DNA from: Marinobacter mobilis
GTDB taxonomy: Bacteria > Pseudomonadota > Gammaproteobacteria > Pseudomonadales > Oleiphilaceae
NCBI RefSeq assembly: GCF_900106945.1
Contig: NZ_FNNE01000002.1
Coordinates: 124,001 to 188,000, forward strand
Reading direction: 5' to 3'
Length of the DNA: 64,000 bases
This document shows, piece by piece, positions 36,983-46,395 of this stretch (the first letter of the stretch is position 1; every line of letters starts with the position of its first letter). Position numbers and translations under genes: made by a program. A model generated the notes under the pieces. That model made no database searches. It was not told the origin of the DNA and worked only from the letters and a program-made list of their open reading frames with translations.

Positions 36983-38788
36983 ATGAGCCAAGCCAAGAAA
37001 ATTGAAGTTACCGACGTTATCCTGCGTGACGCGCACCAGTCGCTGATCGCGACCCGCATGCGTACCGAGGACATGCTGCCGATCTGTGACAAGCTGGATC
37101 AGGTCGGTTACTGGTCGCTGGAAGTGTGGGGCGGTGCGACTTTTGACGCCTGTGTCCGTTTCCTCAAGGAAGACCCGTGGGAGCGTCTGCGTCAGCTGCG
37201 CAAGGCCTTGCCCAACACCCGTCTGCAGATGCTGCTGCGAGGGCAGAACCTGCTGGGTTACCGGCATTATGCGGATGATGTGGTTGAAGCGTTCGTGCAG
37301 AAAGCTGCCGAGAATGGCATTGATGTGTTCCGGGTATTCGATGCCCTGAATGACCTGCGTAATATTGAGACCGCCATGAAAGCGGTGAAAAAGGCAGGCA
37401 AACACGCCCAGGGTACCATTTGCTACACCACCAGCCCGGTGCATACCCCTGCACTGTTTGTGCAGCAGGCCAAAGACATGAAGGCCATGGGGGCTGACTC
37501 CATCGCCATCAAAGACATGGCGGGCCTGCTGACGCCCTATGCGACCTACGAGCTGGTCAAGGCGATCAAGGCGGAAGTCGATCTGCCCCTGGTGGTGCAT
37601 AGCCACTCCACCTCGGGCCTCGCTCCCCTGTGTCAGCTGAAGGCGATTGAGGCCGGGGCTGACCGGATAGATACCGCTATATCCTCGTTTGCCTCCGGTA
37701 CCAGCCATCCGGCGACAGAATCCCAGGTCGCGGCCCTGCAAGGTACGGACTACGATACCGGGCTGGATCTGGAGCTGTTGAACGAGATTGCTGACTACTT
37801 CCGGGAGGTTCGCAAAAAGTACCATCAGTTCGAGAGTGAATTCACCCGCGAGGATGTTTCGGTCCAGATCAATCAGGTGCCCGGCGGTATGATGTCCAAC
37901 CTGGCCAACCAGCTGAAGGAACAGAATGCTCTGGACCGGATTCGCGACGTGTTTGCTGAAATTCCGCGGGTTCGGGAAGATCTTGGGTATCCGCCGCTGG
38001 TAACGCCGACGTCCCAGATTGTCGGCACCCAGGCGGTCTACAACGTGCTGGCTGATCAGCGCTACAAGACCATCACCAATGAGGTGAAGCGCTATCTGCA
38101 AGGCGGCTATGGTCGGCCGCCGGCCGAGGTGAATGCCGAGCTGCAGAAGAAGGCCATTGGTAATGAGTCCGTTCACGAAGGTCGTCCTGCCGACCGGCTC
38201 AGTCCGGAATTGAACAAGTTGCGGGAGGACATTGGTCGCATAGCGAAGTGTGAAGAAGATGTGCTGACATACGCGATGTTCCCGGACCTTGGTCGCGAGT
38301 TCCTGCAGCAACGGGCAGATGGTACTCTCAAGCCGGAGGAGCTGTTGCCAGCCGAGCAGGGCGGTAAGGGGCGTATGAGCGCCGGTGTTGCCACTGAATT
38401 CCGAATTGATGTGCATGGTGAGAGCTACGAAGTGGCCGTCACCGGAGTGGGGGATTCCGGCGCGGGCAAACGCAAGCTCTATCTGTCATTGGATGGCATG
38501 CCGGAAGAAGTGGTTTTCGAATCGCTGAATGAGTACGTGGCTGAGGGTGGCAGTGGTCGCAAGCGCGCGAGCGAGCCCGGGCATGTTACCACTGCGATGC
38601 CAGGTAATGTGGTGGATGTCCTGGTCAAGGAAGGGGATGCCGTAACGGCCGGTCAGGCGGTCCTGGTGACCGAAGCCATGAAAATGGAAACGGAAGTGCA
38701 CGCGAATGTTGCCGGTACGGTTCAGGCGGTGCATGTGGCAAAAGGTGACCGGGTGACCCCTGGTGAGATTCTGATCGAGATCGCTTGA
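36983..38788 (+). CDS. pycB: Pyruvate carboxylase subunit B (carboxyltransferase + biotin carrier)
   Basis: Transfers the carboxyl group from biotin to pyruvate to give oxaloacetate. 601 residues. N-terminal HMGL-like TIM barrel with the metal motif VILRDAHQSLIATRMRTEDM, the catalytic Lys region DSIAIKDMAG and metal-binding VVHSHSTSG; a PYC/OADA helical domain in the middle; and the biotinyl domain at the end with the modified Lys in EAMKMETEV. The family also holds oxaloacetate decarboxylase alpha subunits, but no beta or gamma membrane subunits are near, and pycA is coupled to it. GGAGG serves the start. Confidence 0.94.
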   Translation: MSQAKKIEVTDVILRDAHQSLIATRMRTEDMLPICDKLDQVGYWSLEVWGGATFDACVRFLKEDPWERLRQLRKALPNTRLQMLLRGQNLLGYRHYADDVVEAFVQKAAENGIDVFRVFDALNDLRNIETAMKAVKKAGKHAQGTICYTTSPVHTPALFVQQAKDMKAMGADSIAIKDMAGLLTPYATYELVKAIKAEVDLPLVVHSHSTSGLAPLCQLKAIEAGADRIDTAISSFASGTSHPATESQVAALQGTDYDTGLDLELLNEIADYFREVRKKYHQFESEFTREDVSVQINQVPGGMMSNLANQLKEQNALDRIRDVFAEIPRVREDLGYPPLVTPTSQIVGTQAVYNVLADQRYKTITNEVKRYLQGGYGRPPAEVNAELQKKAIGNESVHEGRPADRLSPELNKLREDIGRIAKCEEDVLTYAMFPDLGREFLQQRADGTLKPEELLPAEQGGKGRMSAGVATEFRIDVHGESYEVAVTGVGDSGAGKRKLYLSLDGMPEEVVFESLNEYVAEGGSGRKRASEPGHVTTAMPGNVVDVLVKEGDAVTAGQAVLVTEAMKMETEVHANVAGTVQAVHVAKGDRVTPGEILIEIA

Positions 38789-38803
38789 CGAAGCGCCTCG
38801 GCG

Positions 38804-38827
38804 GGCCCGCTCCCCGATGGGCGGGCC
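38804..38827 (+). terminator. GC-rich hairpin after pycB
   Basis: GGCCCGC (38804-38810) pairs with GCGGGCC (38821-38827). It is 16 bases after the pycB stop codon, without a T-run. Weak or Rho-assisted terminator, or a 3'-end stabiliser. Confidence 0.35.
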
Positions 38828-38880
38828 TCGCGGTGGTGATGTCGTTGGCGGCTTGGATATGACTGGAATGAGGAAGAAGC

Positions 38881-39555
38881 GTGGATCATATCGTTCGTGG
38901 AGTACTGGAATTTCGGGAAAACGTCTATCCCGAGCGCAAAGACCTGTTCGGCACCCTGATCGAGGACGGTCAGCACCCTGAGGTCCTGTTTTTTACCTGT
39001 TCGGACTCAAGGATTGATCCTAACCTGCTGACAGGCTCAAGCCCTGGTGACCTGTTTATATGTCGCAATGCTGGCAACATTATTCCGCCCCACAGTAACG
39101 AAACCGGGGGCATGACCGCCTCAATCGAATACGCCGTGGCTGTGCTCAAAGTTCGCCATATCATTGTTTGTGGTCATACCGATTGTGGCGCCATTAAAGG
39201 AGCTATGGATATTCCGGCCCTGAAGGGGCTTCCCCACGTTAAAGAGTGGTTGGGGCACTGCCGGTCTGCCATGGAGATTGTGCGTGAGCGCCATGGCTTA
39301 TCGGTGGATAGTTGTCTGGATGCGAAGTACCTGAATGAAGCCATCGAGGAAAACGTGCTTCAGCAAGTACAGCACCTCAGGACTCACCCGGCAGTAGCGG
39401 CAAAGCTGGCGACCCATAAAATCGAGATTCACGGTTGGGTGTACGACATCAAGAACGGAAACGTACGTTGCTGTGGCAGCAACAGCGTCGGATTTACCGA
39501 TTTTAACGACTACTACGCAGACGTCATTTCCCGGGTGACTGACAATCCTGCCTGA
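38881..39555 (+). CDS. Beta-class carbonic anhydrase
   Basis: Interconverts CO2 and bicarbonate with zinc. 224 residues from a GTG (GAGGAA ahead). Zinc ligands are visible as Cys-Asp-Ser-Arg in FFTCSDSRIDP and His-x-x-Cys in CGHTDCGAIKGAM; NETGGMTASIEYAV is the usual neighbour helix. It lies 92 bases after pycB in the same direction. Pyruvate carboxylase consumes bicarbonate, so co-location suggests that the enzyme feeds it. A weak hairpin lies between, so expression may be partly separate. Confidence 0.94.
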   Translation: MDHIVRGVLEFRENVYPERKDLFGTLIEDGQHPEVLFFTCSDSRIDPNLLTGSSPGDLFICRNAGNIIPPHSNETGGMTASIEYAVAVLKVRHIIVCGHTDCGAIKGAMDIPALKGLPHVKEWLGHCRSAMEIVRERHGLSVDSCLDAKYLNEAIEENVLQQVQHLRTHPAVAAKLATHKIEIHGWVYDIKNGNVRCCGSNSVGFTDFNDYYADVISRVTDNPA

Positions 39556-39647
39556 CCGGGTGGGCAGGGGGAGGCTGATCCCACCAGGGAGGTTAGGGGG
39601 CAGGATGCGCTACCGAGCGGGCCGACAGTGCGGTATACGGTGACGTT

Positions 39648-40535
39648 ATGAGCGATGCCGGTGTTCCGCGACTGCTGGCTCGGAACGGGCGCACCCTGGC
39701 CTGGATGGAGCGGGGGGCGCCGGATGGATTTCCGGTGTTCTATGCCCATGGCAATCCAGGGTCCCGGCTGGAGCTGTTGTTTCTGGACCGTAAAGCTGAA
39801 GACTATGGTTTGAGGCTGATTGCTCTGGATCGTCCCGGGTTTGGTCAGTCTGATTTTGTCAGTGAGTACGGTCTGCTGGATTATGCAGCAGATGTTGAAT
39901 ATCTGGCTGACCATCTGGGGGTCTTGCGTTTCGGGCTGCTGGGCTGGTCAAGCGGCGGTCCTGCGGTGTTGGCTGCGGCCTGTCAGATGCCACAGAGGGT
40001 GGCATTTGTGGTGTCAGTGTCCGGCTACACCAACTTTGGCGAGTGCCCGCAAGCTGAATCCCTGATGAAAAATTATAACCTCCGGGGCCCTGAGTTGTCG
40101 GAGCGGCGGCCGGAGTTGTTCAGTCGGGTCGTTAAACTGGCTCGTTGGGTGGATCGGACGCTTCCCAATGTCTATCTGAAAATGGCGGCGTCAGAAATGT
40201 CCGGACCTGATCGCCAAATTCTGCGAGACCGGCGGGTGGCCGAACTGTTTATGCGGAATCAGCAGGAAAGTGTCGCCCAGGGGGTGGACGGGGTTATCCA
40301 GGATCTGGAAACTCAGTGGGCGCCCTGGCCGTTCCTGTTGGCCGATATAGGCGTGCCGGTGTCTTTGTTCCAAGGGCAGAAAGACACGTTCGTGCCATGG
40401 CTGTTTGCCACCCATCTGCAGCAGTCAATCAATGGGGCTGAGCTTACGCTGTTCGAAGATCAGGGGCACCTGTACATTCTGTCACCGGTTTACCAGGACC
40501 GGATATTCCGCAACATTCTTCGCCACGCAGACTGA
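39648..40535 (+). CDS. Alpha/beta hydrolase
   Basis: 295 residues of the AB_hydrolase_1 type. Oxyanion hole HGNPGSRLE, nucleophile elbow GWSSGGPAV (Ser), acid Asp in QGQKDTFVPW and His in DQGHLYILS. No signal peptide. Substrate unknown; the HGNPG and long cap domain are shared with esterases and some haloalkane or epoxide hydrolases, but none of those signatures is specific here. Convergent with the FadR-type regulator gene. Confidence 0.88.
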   Translation: MSDAGVPRLLARNGRTLAWMERGAPDGFPVFYAHGNPGSRLELLFLDRKAEDYGLRLIALDRPGFGQSDFVSEYGLLDYAADVEYLADHLGVLRFGLLGWSSGGPAVLAAACQMPQRVAFVVSVSGYTNFGECPQAESLMKNYNLRGPELSERRPELFSRVVKLARWVDRTLPNVYLKMAASEMSGPDRQILRDRRVAELFMRNQQESVAQGVDGVIQDLETQWAPWPFLLADIGVPVSLFQGQKDTFVPWLFATHLQQSINGAELTLFEDQGHLYILSPVYQDRIFRNILRHAD

Positions 40536-40546
40536 CCTCCCGGGGG

Positions 40547-41308
40547 TCAGTTGGACGACTGGCCTCTCCTCAGAGCCCTTTCCACCCGGGTTTCCTGCTT
40601 TGATAGTTCAAGTAACCCTTCCTCAACATAGGCCAGGTGCTGGTGTGAGCGCTGGCGGGCCAGTTCGGCATCCCCGGACAGGATGGCGTCAAACAGCGCC
40701 TGGTGCTGCTCCAGCAGTTGGCTGCGGGAGTTATCCCGCTCGAACAGGTGGGTCAGGTTCTCGACGATGTTCTTTTCGAGCAGGTTAAACAGGCCCCGCA
40801 TGGTGTGTAACAGAACGATGTTGTGAGCGGCTTCAGCGATGGCCAAGTGGAAGGCCGCGTCCGCCTCGGCTTCCTTTGTCGGGTCGTTGTCGAGGTAGGT
40901 GGCTTTAAGTATTTCGAACTTCTGTTGCAGGCGGGCCTTGTCAGCGGGGGTTGAGCGCAGCGCCGCGTAGTACGCAGAGAGCCCTTCCAGAGAGTGTCGG
41001 AATTCAAGGAGGTCGTAATGGAATTCCTGGTGGCTGCCCAGTAATTCCAGGAGAGGGTCGCTGAACGAACTCCCAATAGTCTTGCTGACAAAGGTGCCGC
41101 CGCCCTGGCGGCTGGTCAGCAGGCCTTTGGCTGCCAGTTTCTGAATGGCCTCCCTGACCGACGGACGGGATACGCCAAAGTTGCTGGCCAGTTCCCGCTC
41201 CGGGGGCAGTTTCTGACCTGGCTTGAAGCTGCCTTCCAGGATCATGCTCTCCATCCGTTGCATGATGACATCAGAAAGTCGTGGGGTTTCAACGCGGTTG
41301 TAGGTCAT
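40547..41308 (-). CDS. FadR-type GntR regulator of lactate utilisation (LldR/LutR-like)
   Basis: 253 residues. GntR winged helix (ESMILEGSFKPGQKLPPERELA, then FGVSRPSVREAIQKLAAKGLL) and the all-helical FCD ligand domain (EFRHSLEGLSAYYAALRS, then DAAFHLAIAEAAHNIVLLHTM), which contains the metal-binding Asp/His set. Divergent from lutABC-lldP with a 318-base regulatory region carrying two ATTGGT-N3-ACCAAT operators, the FadR/LldR/PdhR type of site. It should repress the lut genes until L-lactate (or another hydroxyacid) is bound; ligand identity is inferred from the neighbours. Confidence 0.9.
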   Translation of the reverse strand: MTYNRVETPRLSDVIMQRMESMILEGSFKPGQKLPPERELASNFGVSRPSVREAIQKLAAKGLLTSRQGGGTFVSKTIGSSFSDPLLELLGSHQEFHYDLLEFRHSLEGLSAYYAALRSTPADKARLQQKFEILKATYLDNDPTKEAEADAAFHLAIAEAAHNIVLLHTMRGLFNLLEKNIVENLTHLFERDNSRSQLLEQHQALFDAILSGDAELARQRSHQHLAYVEEGLLELSKQETRVERALRRGQSSN

Positions 41309-41403
41309 GCCGGTTCCTGTCTGCAGCCTGTCTGATCAATAGCGATAGCATACCAAAGCTTCTTGTGTTCATGGGTTTTGCTGGCTTCTTGAGTTTAATA
41401 TTT

Positions 41404-41420
41404 AATTGGTCTTACCAATA
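41404..41420. promoter_or_regulatory. Upstream lactate-regulator operator (O1)
   Basis: ATTGGT-CTT-ACCAAT, a perfect 6+6 palindrome with 3-base centre, the FadR/LldR-type operator shape. It lies about 137 bp upstream of the lut -35 element. The 150 bases between it and the promoter are AT-rich and carry a further ACCAATGGT inverted pair at 41513-41521. Confidence 0.75.
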
Positions 41421-41540
41421 AATTTTTGTTTTTGAGTGTTCAGGTTAAAGCACCTTTTGTTTCCTTAACTTACCTCATTTCCCGATTTTAGAATGTTGGT
41501 GTGTGATATTAGACCAATGGTTTAGAGCGATGGTTGTAAA

Positions 41541-41570
41541 TTGACAAGTCATATTCGGGGTCATTAGGAT
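41541..41570 (+). promoter_or_regulatory. Promoter of lutABC-lldP
   Basis: TTGACA (41541-41546), 18 bp, TAGGAT (41565-41570). The -35 is a consensus hexamer. The downstream operator begins about 20 bases after the -10, so repressor bound there would block elongation or initiation. Confidence 0.6.
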
Positions 41571-41589
41571 GCCTAACCAGTTAAGTGTA

Positions 41590-41606
41590 AATTGGTATTA
41601 CCAATT
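41590..41606. promoter_or_regulatory. Downstream lactate-regulator operator (O2)
   Basis: AATTGGT-ATT-ACCAATT, a perfect 7+7 palindrome with 3-base centre, 186 bp centre-to-centre from O1 and just upstream of the lutA ribosome site. The same pair of operators on either side of a promoter is known for E. coli lldPRD. Confidence 0.8.
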
Positions 41607-41626
41607 ATAAAAAGTCAGGTGAGCCC

Positions 41627-42409
41627 ATGACCGATCCCATCAAGCTTTACCCTGCCAAACCTGAAAAGGTGTATTTTTTCGCAACCTGCCTGGTTGACCT
41701 GTTTTACCCCGATGCCGGTATGGCGGGGATTCAGCTGCTGGAACGTGAGGGAATTGAGGTGCTGTTTCCTCAAGATCAGACCTGTTGTGGCCAGCCCGCC
41801 TTCAGTTCGGGCTTCAATGATCAGGCCAGAGACGTTGTTGTACCGCAGCTGGACCTGTTCCCAGGGGACTACCCCATTGTGGTGCCGGCGGGTTCATGCG
41901 GCGGGATGATGCGCAAACACTACCCGGAACTTTTTGCAGGCACGCCGTGGCAGGAGAAAGCGGAAGCATTGGCGGCCAGAACATGGGAGCTGACGGATTT
42001 CCTGCTGAATGTTTGCCACATTCGCCTGAAGGATCAGGGGAAGCCGGTGAAGGTGGCCATGCATACGTCCTGCTCCGCCCGTCGGGAAATGGGTATTGCC
42101 GAGGTCGGTCCTCGCCTTTTGGGACAGCTAGGGCAGGTGGAGCTGGTTGAGCAGGCGCGGGCGGAGGAATGTTGTGGATTCGGCGGTACCTTCGCCGTAC
42201 GTCACCCGGAAATCTCCGAAGCGATGGTCAACGATAAAACCGAGGCCCTGGTTGCGGCCGGAGCAGAGACCGTGGTTGCGACGGACTGTGGCTGCATGAT
42301 GAACATCGCCGGTTTCGCAGAGAAAAACCAGCGACCTTTAAAAGGCCAGCACATCGTGAGTTTCCTTTGGGAGCGGACGGGGTGCTCGGATGGGGAGGGT
42401 GAGGCATGA
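41627..42409 (+). CDS. lutA: L-lactate utilisation Fe-S protein LutA (YkgE-like)
   Basis: 260 residues with two CCG cysteine-rich domains (QTCCGQPAFSSGF and EECCGFGGTFAV), which bind a non-cubane Fe-S cluster as in heterodisulfide-reductase and GlcF proteins. LutABC oxidises L-lactate to pyruvate on the inner face of the membrane without being a flavin dehydrogenase of the LldD type. The ribosome site AGGTGAG precedes the ATG. Its last four bases overlap the start of lutB (ATGA), showing translational coupling. Confidence 0.94.
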   Translation: MTDPIKLYPAKPEKVYFFATCLVDLFYPDAGMAGIQLLEREGIEVLFPQDQTCCGQPAFSSGFNDQARDVVVPQLDLFPGDYPIVVPAGSCGGMMRKHYPELFAGTPWQEKAEALAARTWELTDFLLNVCHIRLKDQGKPVKVAMHTSCSARREMGIAEVGPRLLGQLGQVELVEQARAEECCGFGGTFAVRHPEISEAMVNDKTEALVAAGAETVVATDCGCMMNIAGFAEKNQRPLKGQHIVSFLWERTGCSDGEGEA

Positions 42410-43845
42410 CTCAGACCTCAACGCTGTCGGACGTTCGTGAATTTCACCCCAGGGTTCGGACCGCCCTCGACAACCCCCAGATTCGCAGCAATTTCCGCAA
42501 TGCCATGGACGGGCTCATGGGCAAACGCCAGAAGGCATTTGACGGCTGGGACCTGGACAAACTGAGGGACCTTGGGGCCGCCGTTCGGCTGCGCGCACTG
42601 GCGCGACTGCCGGAACTGTTGGAACGGCTTGAAGCCAACTGCATTCGTCAGGGGATTCAGGTGCACTGGGCGGAGACGGGTGAGCAGGCCTGTGAAATCA
42701 TCGGTGATATCTGCAAGGCCCGCCAGGCCCGTACGGTGATCAAGGGCAAGTCCATGGTGTCGGAGGAAATGGAGCTCAACCATTACCTGGAAGAGCAGGG
42801 CATCGAGGCGCTGGAGTCAGATCTGGGTGAGTACATTGTTCAGCTCGCCGAGGAGACCCCGTCCCACATCATCATGCCGGCGATACACAAAAACACCACT
42901 GAAATCTCGGACCTGATGCATGAGCGCACCGGGACCGAGCGCTCCCACGATGTTGACTACCTCACCGCCTCGGCTCGTCAGCAACTGCGGGAAAAGTTCA
43001 TGACGGCAGATGTGGGTATCTCTGGCGTGAACTTTGCGGTTGCCCAGACCGGCACCCTTTGCCTGGTTGAGAACGAAGGCAACGGCCGACTGACGACCAC
43101 GGTGCCGCCCTGCCACATTGCGGTGACCGGCATTGAGAAGGTCGTTGAGCACCTGGAGGACATTAGTCCGCTGCTCGCGCTATTGACCCGATCCGCGACC
43201 GGTCAGCACATTACGACGTACGTCAACATGATCTCAGGCCCCCGCCGTGATGCCGAGTTGGATGGTCCGGAGGCCGTCCATCTGGTGCTGGTGGATTCCG
43301 GTCGCTCGTCGGTCTATCAGGACCCGGAGTTGATGGACACCCTGCGTTGCATTCGATGTGGCGCCTGCATGAACCATTGCCCGGTCTACACCCGCGTTGG
43401 CGGGCATGCCTATGGCACCACCTACCCAGGGCCAATTGGCAAAATTCTGATGCCTCATCTGCTTGGGCTGGACAGTACCCGTGATCTGCCGTCGGCCTCA
43501 ACCCTTTGCGGTGCTTGCGGAGAGGTTTGTCCGGTCCGTATTCCCATTCCAACGCTGCTGCAGCGTTTGCGCAAGGAGTCTGTTGATGGCGACCGCCTGC
43601 GACCGTCTGTTGTCCGCGGGCACGGAAGCAAACGCCACTGGAAGGAAGTGCTGGCGTGGAACGCCTTTCGCTGGATCTTTGCCAGCCCCGGCCGCTACCG
43701 CCTGCTGGGGATGCTGATGACCCGCTTTCGGGCCTTCACACCATCACGGGTCGGGGCCTGGAGCCGCTATCGCAGCGCACCCAAACCAGCCGCCAGAACG
43801 CTGCATCAACTGGTTAACGAGAGAGCGAAGGGAGGTGGGCGATGA
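42406..43845 (+). CDS. lutB: L-lactate utilisation Fe-S protein LutB (YkgF-like)
   Basis: 479 residues. The N-terminal LUD domain (about 70-290: TVIKGKSMVSEEMELNHYLEEQ, then GISGVNFAVAQTGTLCLVENEGN) is followed by two 4Fe-4S motifs, CIRCGACMNHCPVY and CGACGEVCPVRIP, and a C-terminal DUF3390-like tail (NAFRWIFASPGRYRLLG). This is the electron-transfer subunit of the lactate oxidase complex. It overlaps both neighbours by four bases. Confidence 0.95.
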   Translation: MTQTSTLSDVREFHPRVRTALDNPQIRSNFRNAMDGLMGKRQKAFDGWDLDKLRDLGAAVRLRALARLPELLERLEANCIRQGIQVHWAETGEQACEIIGDICKARQARTVIKGKSMVSEEMELNHYLEEQGIEALESDLGEYIVQLAEETPSHIIMPAIHKNTTEISDLMHERTGTERSHDVDYLTASARQQLREKFMTADVGISGVNFAVAQTGTLCLVENEGNGRLTTTVPPCHIAVTGIEKVVEHLEDISPLLALLTRSATGQHITTYVNMISGPRRDAELDGPEAVHLVLVDSGRSSVYQDPELMDTLRCIRCGACMNHCPVYTRVGGHAYGTTYPGPIGKILMPHLLGLDSTRDLPSASTLCGACGEVCPVRIPIPTLLQRLRKESVDGDRLRPSVVRGHGSKRHWKEVLAWNAFRWIFASPGRYRLLGMLMTRFRAFTPSRVGAWSRYRSAPKPAARTLHQLVNERAKGGGR

Positions 43846-44504
43846 GCAAGGCCAGAAACGCCATTCTGGAGCGCCTTCGGGCCGGACGGGGAGATCAGCC
43901 GCTGCAGGCTCCGGCCAGTGACTTTTCTGTTGTCAGGGATCGCGACTGGAGCCTGACGGAGCGGCTGGAGCGTTTTGAAACCACGATCTCGTCGGTGAAC
44001 GGCGAGGTTCACCGGGTGGTTGAAGAGGTCTGGGTTCAGCACCTGTGGGCGCTGATGGCGGCCAAGGGGCTGAACAACCTGTTGGTTGCGCCAGAGACGG
44101 TGCTGGGACAGCAGTTGCTCCAGCAGCAACAGGCTTCAGGCCCGGAGTTGCGGACCTACCGGGATCCGGTGGAGCACTGGAAAAGCGAACTGTTTAACGG
44201 TGTGGATGCCGCTCTGACCGGTTGCCGGGGCGCCATCGCCGAGACCGGTTCGCTGATTCTTTGGCCCACGGTGCAGGAGCCGCGACTGATGAGTTTGGTG
44301 CCGCCGGTTCACTTCGTCGTCCTTCGCGCCGACCAGGTTTACTGCACCTTTTACCAGGCCCTGGCTGAACAAGGCTGGGCGGATCAAGGCATGCCCACGA
44401 ACGCATTGCTGATTTCCGGCCCCTCCAAGACTGCCGACATCGAGCAGACACTGGCTTATGGCGTGCACGGCCCCCGGGAACTCGTTGTCCTGGTGCTGGA
44501 GTAA
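43842..44504 (+). CDS. lutC: L-lactate utilisation protein LutC (YkgG-like)
   Basis: 220 residues, one LUD domain and no cysteine cluster (CRGAIAETGSLILWPT is the characteristic stretch, then RLMSLVPPVHFVVLRADQV). The third component of the LutABC complex, with no redox centre of its own. Starts at the ATG in the GGTGGGCGATGAG context, four bases inside lutB. A further 63 bases separate it from the lactate permease gene. Confidence 0.93.
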   Translation: MSKARNAILERLRAGRGDQPLQAPASDFSVVRDRDWSLTERLERFETTISSVNGEVHRVVEEVWVQHLWALMAAKGLNNLLVAPETVLGQQLLQQQQASGPELRTYRDPVEHWKSELFNGVDAALTGCRGAIAETGSLILWPTVQEPRLMSLVPPVHFVVLRADQVYCTFYQALAEQGWADQGMPTNALLISGPSKTADIEQTLAYGVHGPRELVVLVLE

Positions 44505-44567
44505 CGCCGAATACCCCACCGCAACTGCGGATTACTACAAAGACAATAACTCAATTGGGAGCAATTT

Positions 44568-46241
44568 ATGTCCGAATCCTTGCTGTCCTTTCTGGCCTTT
44601 GCGCCATTACTGCTGGCCGGTGTCCTGCTGGTCGGATTCAACTGGCCGGCCCGACTGGCGATGCCGCTGGTGTTTTTGGCCACCGCGGCAATCGGCCTGT
44701 TTGCCTGGGATATGAGCGTCACCCGGATCCTCGCCTCGACCTTTCAGGGGCTGACGCTGACGGCGGCTATTCTATGGATCATTTTCGGTGCCATCCTGCT
44801 GCTCAATACGCTGAAGCATTCGGGCGCCATTACCTCCATCCGGCGCGGTTTTTCCGACATTACGCCAGACCGACGAATTCAGGCGGTGATTGTGGCGTGG
44901 CTGTTTGGCTGCTTTATTGAAGGGGCTTCCGGGTTTGGTACGCCGGCGGCGGTTGCCGCACCTTTGCTGGTGGCGCTTGGCTTCCCGGCGTTGGGCGCGG
45001 TGATGATCGGGATGATGATTCAGTCCACCCCGGTATCCTTCGGGGCGGTGGGCACCCCGATTGTGGTCGGAGTAAGCGGCGGCCTTGATAAGGCCATGAT
45101 CAGTGGACAGATGCTGGCCCAGGGCTCCAGTTGGGAGATGTTCTATCAGCTGGTGACATCCCAGGTGGCGATTATTCACGCCATTATTGGCCTGGTGATG
45201 CCGCTGTTCATGTGCGTGATGCTGACCCGGTTCTTTGGTCGCCGCCGGTCCTGGCGGGAAGGCCTGGAGGTGGCTCCATTCGCGGTATTTGCCGGTTTGT
45301 GCTTTGTTCTGCCATATGCCGCTGCAGGCGTTTTCCTGGGGCCTGAATTCCCCTCGATGATTGGTGCTCTGGTTGGCATGGCGATCGTGATTCCGGCGGC
45401 CAAGGCTGGCTTCCTGATGCCCAAAAAGGTCTGGGATTTTGCGCCGGCCAGTGAGTGGCCTGCAGAGTGGTTGGGGAAGCTCGAAGTGCGTTTGGATAAA
45501 GTGGCTGACAGAGCCTCAATGTCTGGGGTCCGGGCCTGGATGCCCTATGTTCTTCTGGCCGTGTTGTTGGTGGTGTCACGGGTGTTCCCTGAAGTGAAAG
45601 CGGTATTGACCTCGTTCCTGAGTTTCGGTTGGAGCGATATCCTGGGGGAGCAGGGTATTTCCGCTGCTATCCAGCCGTTATATCTGCCGGGTGGCATCAT
45701 GATGATGGTGGTCGCTGTTACCTATGTCCTCCATCAGATGCGCTTTTCCGAACTAAAAGCGGCGTTGAGCGAGTCGTCCCGCACCCTGTTGGGGGCCGGA
45801 TTTGTCCTCGTCTTCACCATTCCGATGGTGCGTATCCTGATTAACTCCGGGGTCAATGGGGCCGATCTGCCGTCCATGCCCATTGCCATGGCACAGTGGG
45901 TCGCCGACTCCATGGGGCACATCTACCCGATGTTTGCGCCGATGGTTGGCGGGTTAGGGGCCTTTATTGCCGGTTCCAATACGGTATCCAATCTGATGCT
46001 GTCGCAGTTCCAGTTCAGTGTGGGCGGCTTGCTCGGGGTATCGGGCGCCTTGCTGGTTGCGCTTCAGGCCGTCGGTGCTGCGGCGGGCAATATGATTGCG
46101 GTGCACAATGTCGTGGCCGCGTCCGCGACAGTGGGTATGTTGGGGCGTGAAGGACAGACCCTCCGCATGACGGTGATCCCGACACTCTACTACCTGGCTT
46201 GTGCCGGCCTGATCGCGGTGGTCGCGACGCAGTTGCTTTGA
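44568..46241 (+). CDS. lldP: L-lactate permease LldP
   Basis: 557 residues with about 12-14 membrane segments; the family length is 550-560. Inner-membrane lactate/glycolate:H+ symporter. The N-terminal [19 protein letters not shown] and the family stretch [24 protein letters not shown] are clear, as is the C-terminal [29 protein letters not shown] precedes the ATG. Last gene of the lut operon, supplying substrate to LutABC. Followed by a GC-rich hairpin without a T-run. Confidence 0.96.
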   Translation: MSESLLSFLAFAPLLLAGVLLVGFNWPARLAMPLVFLATAAIGLFAWDMSVTRILASTFQGLTLTAAILWIIFGAILLLNTLKHSGAITSIRRGFSDITPDRRIQAVIVAWLFGCFIEGASGFGTPAAVAAPLLVALGFPALGAVMIGMMIQSTPVSFGAVGTPIVVGVSGGLDKAMISGQMLAQGSSWEMFYQLVTSQVAIIHAIIGLVMPLFMCVMLTRFFGRRRSWREGLEVAPFAVFAGLCFVLPYAAAGVFLGPEFPSMIGALVGMAIVIPAAKAGFLMPKKVWDFAPASEWPAEWLGKLEVRLDKVADRASMSGVRAWMPYVLLAVLLVVSRVFPEVKAVLTSFLSFGWSDILGEQGISAAIQPLYLPGGIMMMVVAVTYVLHQMRFSELKAALSESSRTLLGAGFVLVFTIPMVRILINSGVNGADLPSMPIAMAQWVADSMGHIYPMFAPMVGGLGAFIAGSNTVSNLMLSQFQFSVGGLLGVSGALLVALQAVGAAAGNMIAVHNVVAASATVGMLGREGQTLRMTVIPTLYYLACAGLIAVVATQLL

Positions 46242-46250
46242 CGCTTGATG

Positions 46251-46272
46251 CCGCCGGGCCAGAGCCCGGCGG
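46251..46272 (+). terminator. Hairpin after lldP
   Basis: CCGCCGGGC and GCCCGGCGG form a 9-bp perfect stem around CAGA, starting 9 bases after the lldP stop codon. There is no T-run, so termination would be imperfect or Rho-assisted. Confidence 0.5.
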
Positions 46273-46395
46273 GTGAGTCTGCGTTGGCATTCAGTTAAGG
46301 CTGTGGTATTTAAAGTTTGTGGAAGTCAAACTTGTACCATGGCCTTTGTGTTCTCTGCCAGCTCATGAAGGGGCGCCTGCAGGAGAGGGTTTGTC

